A stretch of 64,000 nucleotides of DNA from Salinisphaera sp040361255. GTDB taxonomy: Bacteria; Pseudomonadota; Gammaproteobacteria; Nevskiales; Salinisphaeraceae. The DNA is taken from contig NZ_APNG01000018.1 in assembly GCF_040361255.1 (NCBI RefSeq), positions 21,466 to 85,465 of the forward strand, read 5' to 3'. Of this stretch, positions 49,647-55,677 are shown piece after piece (positions within the stretch are counted from its first letter, which is position 1; each line of letters opens with the position of its first letter). Made by a program: the position numbers and the translations under genes. The notes under the pieces are model-generated. The model was not told where the DNA came from. It saw only the letters and a program-made list of their open reading frames with translations, and made no database searches.

Positions 49647-50335
49647 GCGCGCCCATGAAAGCCATGATTCTGGCCGCCGGGCGCGGCGAGCGCCTGCGCC
49701 CGCTCACCGACGAAATGCCCAAGCCGTTGATCGAGGTCGGTGCCACTTCGCTGATCGGCCATCATCTCGAGGGCCTGGCCGAGGGCGGCTTCGAGGACGT
49801 CGTGATCAACGTCGCCTATCGCGGCGAACAGATCGTCGATGCACTCGGCGACGGCCGCGCCTGGGGACTGCGCCTGCACTACAGCCGCGAAACGCCCGGC
49901 GAGCTGGATACCGGTGGCGGCGTACGTCGTGCCCTGCCGCTGCTGGGCGAAGCCCCGTTTGCCCTGATCAGCGCCGACGTATTCACCGACTACGACTATG
50001 CCCGGCTGCACGAACGCCGCCATGCCGACGTGCACTGCGTGCTGGTCGATAATCCGCAACATCATGCCCAGGGCGACTTCGGCCTGGTCGAAGGCCGGTT
50101 GGTGGACGACGAGCCACGCCTGACCTATGCCGGAATCGGCGTGTTCGACCCGGCGCGTTTTGCCGCGATGGATACGAAACGCTTTGCGCTGTCCGCGGTC
50201 ATACGCAAGGCACTGGCACAAGGCACGGCCAGTGGCGAACATCATCAAGGCGCCTGGATCGATGTCGGGCGGCCCAGCGCGCTCGATGCGGCCCGCCGTG
50301 CGGCCGTGGGTGGCCGAGGCCGAAACCGCTGTTAG
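49643..50335 (+). CDS. murU: N-acetylmuramate alpha-1-phosphate uridylyltransferase MurU
   Basis: MurU converts MurNAc-1-phosphate to UDP-MurNAc, the second step of the recycling route with AmgK. The 230-residue nucleotidyltransferase begins MKAMILAAGRGERLRPLTDE then MPKPLIEVG (the sugar-nucleotide signature). It has GELDTGGGVRRALPLLGE and ISADVFTDYD with a metal-binding Asp. Its start lies in the ATGA overlap with amgK. Confidence 0.93.
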   Translation: MSAPMKAMILAAGRGERLRPLTDEMPKPLIEVGATSLIGHHLEGLAEGGFEDVVINVAYRGEQIVDALGDGRAWGLRLHYSRETPGELDTGGGVRRALPLLGEAPFALISADVFTDYDYARLHERRHADVHCVLVDNPQHHAQGDFGLVEGRLVDDEPRLTYAGIGVFDPARFAAMDTKRFALSAVIRKALAQGTASGEHHQGAWIDVGRPSALDAARRAAVGGRGRNRC

Positions 50336-50408
50336 AATCCCCGGCTTGTCGCGCCCGCCAGGCAGAGTCGATGGGGCAGGTGCATCGTCAAGACAATGGA
50401 GAAGCCGC

Positions 50409-50837
50409 ATGCCGGCGAGTAGGTCGAATTTGCTGATCCGGGTACTGTTTTGCGGGCTCATGATCCTCGCAGCCAGCGGCTGCGCATCGCATACGATGAT
50501 CGCGCCCAGCGCGCCCGACGAAAGCGCGCTCGCGCCGGCCGAGCAGGCACTGGCCAAGGCGCGCGCCGCCGATGCCGACGAGTTCGCCCCGCGGACGGTG
50601 GATGCCGCCCGCCGGCGCATCGCGGTTGCCCGCGATATTCTGTTCGGCGCCGCCCGCGCCGATCGCGCACTCACCGATAAGGAGCGCGCCCGGGTCGAGG
50701 CGCTGGTCGAGGCCGCCGAGCTCGATGCCCGGGCCGCGCTGGCCCAGACCCAGGCCACGGCGGTACAGACCAAACTCGCCCAACTGCAGGCCGAACTCGA
50801 TGGCCAGGCCGGTTCGGCCACGGAGACCGCGCCATGA
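50409..50837 (+). CDS. DUF4398 lipoprotein
   Basis: The 142-residue protein has a lipoprotein signal (VLFCGLMILAASGC, Cys at about 25), then an Ala/Arg-rich helical region with LAKARAADADEFAPRTVDAA typical of DUF4398. It is probably an outer-membrane-attached coiled coil. GGAG lies 7 bp upstream of the ATG. It overlaps the following OmpA-family gene by 4 bp, so the two probably work together, for example as an envelope-peptidoglycan tether. The exact role is unknown. Confidence 0.8.
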   Translation: MPASRSNLLIRVLFCGLMILAASGCASHTMIAPSAPDESALAPAEQALAKARAADADEFAPRTVDAARRRIAVARDILFGAARADRALTDKERARVEALVEAAELDARAALAQTQATAVQTKLAQLQAELDGQAGSATETAP

Positions 50838-51850
50838 AAAATACCTGGTTGATTGCGCTCGGCCTGGTCCCGGTACTGGCCGGCTGTTCGGTGTTCGAAT
50901 CCAACGTGGTTCCGCCCAGCCCGGCGTTGACCGGGGTCAATGCCCAGAACGCGGCCTGGCAGAGCCAGATTCAGCGCGTCCAGGACGGCGACGCGCGTTT
51001 TGCGCCGCTCGAAGACGCGCGCGCCGCACTCGCCGAAGCTGAAGCTCAGCCGCAGGTCGCGGATTATGCGGCCGACGAACTCGCGGGCGCACGCAGGGCC
51101 TTCGAGCAGGCCGAACAGGGCTGGCAGGCGTTGGCCGGCAAGCGACGCCCGGCCAGCGATGCGCTAGGCGAGGTGGCCGAACAGGCGCACCGGGCCCAAC
51201 GTTTGGCCGAGATCGCCCGCTATACCGCCATTCGCGAGATCAATCTGGAAACGCTGATCGCCGTCAACGACAAGCTCAAGGCGCGCGCCGCCGAGCAGCC
51301 TACGCCTGCACCGGCTAGCGCTTCAGGCAGTGGTGCGCGCGATGTGCGGCCTGTCGCCAAGGCCGATCAGGCACTGGTTGGCCAGCAGGTGGTACCGGAT
51401 CGTTTCGGCGGCGTGTCGTTCGAAACCGGCACCGCGCGCATGAAAACCGAATCCCAGGTCGTAGTGCGTCAGCTCGCCGAATTGCTCAAGGCACATCCGA
51501 CCGTAGGCGTGGCGATTTTTGGTCATACCGACAGCGTCGGCCCGTCGCCGGAATCCATCGACCGCTTCGTGGCCGCCAATCCGGGCCTGGAAAAACAGGC
51601 GCCTACCCGCGAAGACAAGGTGCGTGCGTTCAACCTCGCGCTCTCGGCGGCGCGGGCCCGGGCGGTGGCACAGCAACTGGTGGAAAACGGTATCCCGGCA
51701 CGCCGGATCGGCGCGCGCGGCTTTGGCGATACGCGCCCGGTGGCCTCCAACGATACCGCCGAAGGCCGGCGGGCCAATCGCCGTATCGAGGCGGTAATCG
51801 TGCCCGGGCCTGACAGCCCGCAAGCCCAGCGCGCCCGCGCCGGCTCTTAA
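50834..51850 (+). CDS. OmpA-family lipoprotein with DUF4398-like N-terminal region
   Basis: The 338-residue protein has a lipobox (VPVLAGC, Cys18), an Ala-rich helical region (about 40-150) of DUF4398 type, and a C-terminal OmpA peptidoglycan-binding domain (about 190-330). The domain has FETGTARMKTESQVVVRQLA, IFGHTDSVGPSPES and ARRIGARGFGDTRPVASNDT then GRRANRRIEAVI. Between GHTDSVG and the LSAARARAVAQ helix there is an insertion of about 25 residues not usual in this family. The protein should link the outer membrane to the cell wall. It is co-translated with the upstream DUF4398 gene. Confidence 0.88.
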   Translation: MKNTWLIALGLVPVLAGCSVFESNVVPPSPALTGVNAQNAAWQSQIQRVQDGDARFAPLEDARAALAEAEAQPQVADYAADELAGARRAFEQAEQGWQALAGKRRPASDALGEVAEQAHRAQRLAEIARYTAIREINLETLIAVNDKLKARAAEQPTPAPASASGSGARDVRPVAKADQALVGQQVVPDRFGGVSFETGTARMKTESQVVVRQLAELLKAHPTVGVAIFGHTDSVGPSPESIDRFVAANPGLEKQAPTREDKVRAFNLALSAARARAVAQQLVENGIPARRIGARGFGDTRPVASNDTAEGRRANRRIEAVIVPGPDSPQAQRARAGS

Positions 51851-51867
51851 TTCAATCCGGCACTCAA

Positions 51868-51888
51868 ACAGCTGACCTGGTCAGCTGT
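51868..51888. terminator. Hairpin between the OmpA-family gene and convergent lexA
   Basis: ACAGCTGAC and GTCAGCTGT form a perfect 9-bp stem with a CTG loop, 18 bp after the OmpA-family stop. A second stem, GGGCACG/CGTGCCC (51920-51938), lies nearer the lexA end. Neither has a T-tract, so they are weak or Rho-assisted terminator candidates for the two convergent units. Confidence 0.4.
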
Positions 51889-51951
51889 GTTCAATGGCTT
51901 CGCCGCCGCTGAGTAGGATGGGCACGGGCTGCGTGCCCGCGCGTGCATAGC

Positions 51952-52590
51952 CTAGTGCAGGCTGCGGATCACGCCCACGGCGATACCTTCCACCGCCAGC
52001 GATTCGCGCTCGGTATCGACCACGATATCGTCGTAGTCGGGGTTTTCGGCCTGAAGCCGCGCGCGCCGACCGTCACGGGCAAAACGCTTGACCGTGACCT
52101 CGTCGTCCACCCGGAACACCGCGACCTGACCGGTCTGTACTTCGCTGGCACGGGCAACGGCCAGCAGGTCGCCATCGAAAATGCCGATGCCGGTCATGCT
52201 GTCGCCGCTGACCCGCAGCAGATAGTCGGGCGTGCGCGAAAACAGTGTGGCATCGACCTGGCAATGGCGTTCCACGTGTTCGACGGCCAGCAGCGGCGCG
52301 CCTGCGGCCACGCGCCCGATCACCGCAAGATTGAGCGCATGGCTTGATGCGATCGTATCGGGTTCGGGCGTGTCCTCCGCCGCGGTCAGCCGAATGCCGC
52401 GGCTCAGGCGTGCATTGAGTTCGATAAAGCCCTTGCGCTCGAGCGTGCGCAAGTGCGCCTGCGCCGCGTTGGCCGAAGCAAAACCCAGGGCTTCGGCGAT
52501 TTCGGCGCGGGTGGGTGGCGTATGCCGTTCTTCGATCGTATCCCGGATGAAGGCATACACCCGGCGCTGCTTCTCGGTAAGCTCGTTCAT
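51952..52590 (-). CDS. lexA: SOS repressor LexA
   Basis: LexA represses SOS genes and self-cleaves when RecA is activated. From ATG 52590 the product has 212 residues. The winged helix-turn-helix has RAEIAEALGFASANAAQAHL. The cleavage site is the Ala96-Gly97 bond in GRVAAGAPLLAVEH, and the Ser-Lys dyad is Ser131 (LRVSGDSM) and Lys168 (EVTVKRF). The sequence is of the gammaproteobacterial E. coli type. The frame is open 36 bp further upstream, but the chosen start matches the family. No obvious CTGT-N8-ACAG box was found upstream. Confidence 0.96.
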   Translation of the reverse strand: MNELTEKQRRVYAFIRDTIEERHTPPTRAEIAEALGFASANAAQAHLRTLERKGFIELNARLSRGIRLTAAEDTPEPDTIASSHALNLAVIGRVAAGAPLLAVEHVERHCQVDATLFSRTPDYLLRVSGDSMTGIGIFDGDLLAVARASEVQTGQVAVFRVDDEVTVKRFARDGRRARLQAENPDYDDIVVDTERESLAVEGIAVGVIRSLH

Positions 52591-52623
52591 CGTGTAAGGA
52601 TATCCAGTTGTAGCGCGCCCACG

Positions 52624-52700
52624 CAACGAATTCGTTGGGATGGCCCCATTTGACGCGCTGCAACACGGGCGTTATCGTATATACATGCTGCAACGCAGCA
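52624..52700. promoter_or_regulatory. Palindromes in the lexA-phasin intergenic region
   Basis: The 143-bp divergent gap contains the perfect 14-bp palindrome CAACGAATTCGTTG (52624-52637), 34 bp upstream of lexA, and TGCTG-CAACG-CAGCA (52686-52700), 34 bp upstream of the phasin-like gene. Either could be an operator. The first is a candidate for lexA autoregulation in place of a canonical SOS box; this is inference. GTATATAC (52677-52684) may belong to a -10 region. Confidence 0.4.
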
Positions 52701-52733
52701 AACGAAAAGAACCTATTTGTGAGAGGGCCAACC

Positions 52734-53396
52734 ATGAAGATTCAGGAAATCGTTTCGGATGTGCGTAATCGCGTCGGTACCGTCGGGCGCAACTACCAGG
52801 ATGCCTTCAAGGCCTATTTCGATGCCCAGCGCAAGGCTGTGGGTGTCGTGACCAAGAATGGACAGACCTTGGCGAACACGGAAATCGGCGCGGCCAAGAA
52901 TATCTTTGCCGCTGCCCGTTCGAGCTTCGACAAGGCGCGCACCGATGGCGTTCGCAAGGTGGCCAACAACCCGCAGGCCTATGTGCCCAACGGCCGCGAC
53001 CAGATCGTGTCGGCCTACAAGGACACCATCGACCTGCTGGTACAGACCACCAACGAACTCACCAGCGTTGTGACCAGCGGTTACAAGACGGTGATTGCCA
53101 AGCTCTCCGGCGAAACGCCGAAGAAGACCGCGACCACGCGCAAGCGTACGGCCTCCAGCGCTGGCGAGACGACCAAGCGCGCTACGAGCAGCAGCCGTGC
53201 CAAGACCAGCGCGAGCAAGACGACGGCCGCCAAGCGCAAGACCGCGTCCACGCGCAAGAGCACGGCCAGCGCCTCGACCGCGAAGTCGAGCACTGCGACC
53301 ACGCGCAAGCGGAGCACCGCCAAGAAGGCGAGCGCGCCGGCGCCGTCGAACAGCGCCGAGGCCACGCCCGGCAGCAGTGACAGCAGCGCCTCGTAA
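52734..53396 (+). CDS. Phasin-like protein with histone H1-like C-terminal tail
   Basis: The 220-residue product has an N-terminal helical domain (about 1-125: MKIQEIVSDVRNRVGTVGRN, then FKAYFDAQRKAVGVV and AYKDTIDLLVQTTNELTSVV). Residues about 125-205 form a long tail of Lys, Arg, Ala, Ser and Thr (TTRKRTASSA, STRKSTASASTAK). This layout matches PhaF-type phasins, which bind polyester or lipid granules by the N domain and DNA by the tail. No PHA synthase is in the window, so granule type and role are open; a nucleoid-associated function is also possible. GAGAGGG precedes the ATG. A terminator follows. Confidence 0.7.
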   Translation: MKIQEIVSDVRNRVGTVGRNYQDAFKAYFDAQRKAVGVVTKNGQTLANTEIGAAKNIFAAARSSFDKARTDGVRKVANNPQAYVPNGRDQIVSAYKDTIDLLVQTTNELTSVVTSGYKTVIAKLSGETPKKTATTRKRTASSAGETTKRATSSSRAKTSASKTTAAKRKTASTRKSTASASTAKSSTATTRKRSTAKKASAPAPSNSAEATPGSSDSSAS

Positions 53397-53433
53397 GCCA
53401 ACGCTGGCTATCGAGCGCTCGCAAGGCGCAACG

Positions 53434-53462
53434 AAAAAGCCCGGCTTCGGCCGGGCTTTTTT
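53434..53462 (+). terminator. Intrinsic terminator after the phasin-like gene
   Basis: AAAAAGCCCGGC and GCCGGGCTTTTT form a 12-bp stem with a stable TTCG tetraloop and six T residues. It lies 37 bp after the stop codon. Confidence 0.92.
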
Positions 53463-53550
53463 GTGTCTGCTATAGCACGGCGTCGCCCGGAGCCGGGCGC
53501 TCAATCGAACAAGGGCTTGCGTGATGACCCAGGAAACTGAGTTGGCTGCG

Positions 53551-53798
53551 CTCAAGAAGAATATCGTTCGCAAATGAACGCGAAGAAACGCAAATGAGGC
53601 CAACAAGCGGATAGGCCGAAGGGCGTGTCATGAGCGCTTCAAGCCTTATGCGCAGTTTGTACGTTCACAAGAAGGTTCTTGATTACATATAAAGTTCAGC
53701 AGGCAGCGTGAAGACTCGCGCCCGGGCCTTGGAGTGCGCTGTCTTTCGCCTTATTCGCGTGCCTTCGCGTTCATTGGCGGACAACCTGCTTTCTTGAG
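53551..53798. mobile_element. Short non-coding element with long imperfect terminal inverted repeats (MITE-like)
   Basis: The 248-bp segment begins CTCAAGAA and ends TTCTTGAG. Inside these, CGCAAATGAACGCGAAG (from 53569) faces CTTCGCGTTCATTGGCG (to 53779). Over a 31-nt block the two ends match at 26 positions as inverted repeats. The interior has no credible gene. A second copy with related ends lies at about 63344-63523. Small size, inverted ends and two copies suggest a non-autonomous mobile or structural repeat family. No target-site duplication was clear. Confidence 0.55.
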
Positions 53799-53802
53799 CA
53801 GA

Positions 53803-54132
53803 GAAGGCTTACGCGGCGGGCACGTCCTTGTGGTGCTCGCTGATCGCGTAGGCGCAGTGATTGTGGATTGATGAGAAGTCGGCTGATTCAGCGACGCCAG
53901 AGCAGGGTTCCCGCGGCTTGACCGCGGGATGCGATCGCTGATGTCAGCCGGACTTCGAATCGAACGAAGGCTCAGCTGGCGGGCCGATCCTTATCGTGTT
54001 CGATCATGGCGTAGGCCGAATGGTTGTGGATCGATGAGGAGTCGGCATTCTCGGCAACTTGAGCAGGGTTCCCGCCGCTTGTCGGCGGGCTGCGCTTGCC
54101 GATGTATGCCGGACTTCGAATCGGACGAAGGC
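53803..54132 (-). repeat. Two extra diverged copies of the folE2 3' end in a ~162-bp tandem repeat
   Basis: GAAGGCT marks the start of each unit at 53803, 53966 and 54127, the last running into the true folE2 end. Read on the minus strand the units end in-frame as IHNHCAYAISEHHKDVPAA-stop (53809-53811) and IHNHSAYAMIEHDKDRPAS-stop (53972-53974). The real FolE2 end is IHNHSAYAMIEHDKDQPAA-stop. Each extra unit also carries a spacer with a 7-bp hairpin (53910-53928 and 54071-54089) and TTCGAATCG before GAAGG. They lack a start and a domain, so they are gene fragments, not genes. Confidence 0.85.
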
Positions 54133-54993
54133 TCAGGCGGCTGGCTGATCCTTATCGTGTTCGATCATCGCGTAGGCCGAATGGTTATGGATCGATTCGA
54201 AGTTCTCCGACTCCACCACGTAGTAGCGAAAACGCGGATCGTCATTCAGGCACTGGGCGATATCGCGGACTACGTCCTCGACGAATTTCGGGTTTTCGTA
54301 GGCGCGCTCGGTGACCGCCTTTTCATCAACGCGCTTGAGAATGCCGTACAGCTCGGAAGAGGCCTGGGCCTCGGCGATATCGACGAGTTCTTCCAGCCAG
54401 AAGAAGTCGGTTGCGCGCACGCGAATGGTAATCAGAGACCGCTGGTTGTGGGCGCCGTAGTCGGAGATGTCCTTGGAGCAGGGGCATAGCGTAGTGACCG
54501 GCACCTTCACCTCGACATACAACTCGGTGCGATCACCGCGCTGATCGCCGATGAAGGCGACGTTGTAGTCCATGACGCCTTTTTCCCGTGTCACCGGCGC
54601 GTACTTGTCGATGAAGTAGGGAAAGCGCATCTCGATATGGCCGTTATCGGCCTCGAGACGCTCGGTCATTTCGCCGAGCATGGCACGAAACGATTCCACC
54701 GTGATCTGATGCTCGTGTGCATTGAGAATCTGCACGAAGCGCGACATGTGGGTGCCCTTGAAGTGATGGGGCAGGTTCACGTACATGCCGAAGGTGGCCA
54801 CCGTGCTTTGATGGCCGCCGACCCGTTGCTCGATCGACACGGGATGGCGGATATCGCAGATGCCCACTTTGTTGATCGCCAGATGGCGCGGGTCGGCGCG
54901 CCCCTGAACGTCTTCGATCCCGGCGCTGGTGCGCTCGCGCGAAGTCGAGGCAGTGCTGTTGCTGGCGCCCTGCGCCTTGGCCACGGTACTCAT
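54133..54993 (-). CDS. folE2: GTP cyclohydrolase FolE2 (type IB)
   Basis: FolE2 converts GTP to 7,8-dihydroneopterin triphosphate, the first step to folate (and queuosine). It does not depend on zinc as FolE1 does and is Zur-controlled in some bacteria. The 286-residue protein has VGICDIRHPVSI, YVNLPHHFKGTHMSRFVQIL, VPVTTLCPCSKDISDYGAHN with the active-site Cys170, and FKVEDVVRDIAQ-like C-terminal helices. The end of the gene is repeated twice downstream. No zinc-repressor site was recognised in the 170 bp upstream. Confidence 0.95.
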   Translation of the reverse strand: MSTVAKAQGASNSTASTSRERTSAGIEDVQGRADPRHLAINKVGICDIRHPVSIEQRVGGHQSTVATFGMYVNLPHHFKGTHMSRFVQILNAHEHQITVESFRAMLGEMTERLEADNGHIEMRFPYFIDKYAPVTREKGVMDYNVAFIGDQRGDRTELYVEVKVPVTTLCPCSKDISDYGAHNQRSLITIRVRATDFFWLEELVDIAEAQASSELYGILKRVDEKAVTERAYENPKFVEDVVRDIAQCLNDDPRFRYYVVESENFESIHNHSAYAMIEHDKDQPAA

Positions 54994-55165
54994 CGTGTTG
55001 CGATTCCAGTCAGGCGAATCGGCCGCCCTGCCGATCCAAAGCGCGCCATCTTAGCGCGCGGGCGATCAGCCGACAAAGCGACCGGTATCGATGATGGGGC
55101 CGATTCGCCCGGGTGCAAGCTTCGGAAGCGCTGCCCAGCCTGCGGCGAGATTGCGCAGAGCTTCC

Positions 55166-55507
55166 CTAGCCCGGCGGCCAGGAAAATTCGCGCCCGCCGA
55201 GAATATGCACGTGCAGATGAAATACGCTCTGGCCGACGGCCTCGCCGTTGTTGACCACCAGCCGGAAGGCCTCGCCGTAGCCTTCGTCGCGCGCGACCTG
55301 ACGGGCAGTCAGCAAAAGATGGCCGAGTAGCGCCTGATCGTCGTCTTGCGCATTGACGAGCATGTCGATCGGCTTTTTCGGGATGACCAGGATATGCATC
55401 GGCGCCTGGGCGTTGATGTCCCGAAAGGCCAGGCACTGGTCGTCTTCGTAGACGATATCCGCGTCGATCTCGCGATTGATGATCTTGGAGAAGATGGTGT
55501 CGCTCAT
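55166..55507 (-). CDS. HIT-family (HinT-like) nucleotide hydrolase
   Basis: Histidine-triad proteins of the HinT branch cleave nucleoside phosphoramidates and acyl-adenylates. The 113-residue product starts MSDTIFSKIINREIDADIVY and carries CLAFRDINAQAPMHILVIPK, VVNNGEAVGQSVFHLHVHIL and the His-x-His-x-His triad. AAGGAT precedes the ATG at 55507. The frame stays open upstream, but the family N terminus is at this start. It sits alone between folE2 and the divergent acyl-CoA reductase. Confidence 0.94.
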   Translation of the reverse strand: MSDTIFSKIINREIDADIVYEDDQCLAFRDINAQAPMHILVIPKKPIDMLVNAQDDDQALLGHLLLTARQVARDEGYGEAFRLVVNNGEAVGQSVFHLHVHILGGREFSWPPG

Positions 55508-55677
55508 GCGTTGATCCTTTTTTCGGTGAGCGGTCTTGTGTGCACGCATTGTGTCAGAAGCGCTCACGCAATTCGCAATAGTGGCGCGAAGCCCCCGCAT
55601 GGGTTTACCGTCAGCGATGCGAACAGCGTCGGGGCCGGCGCTACCGAGGAAGATATCCAGACCAGGACAAAGCAATA

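Noticed and set aside
53803..54132. Possible CRISPR-like array in the tandem 162-bp units
   Set aside because: Units are far too long, contain a gene tail, have no constant short repeat with variable spacers and no cas genes nearby.
53929..54489. Plus-strand 186-codon frame across the folE2 tail repeats
   Set aside because: It is the antisense of folE2 and its repeated tails; its internal peptide repetition (FESDEGS..., RIGRRLR...) reflects the DNA repeat.
54994..55165. Zur box upstream of folE2
   Set aside because: No convincing palindrome of the Zur type (TATAACNNNNGTTATA-like) could be found in the gap.
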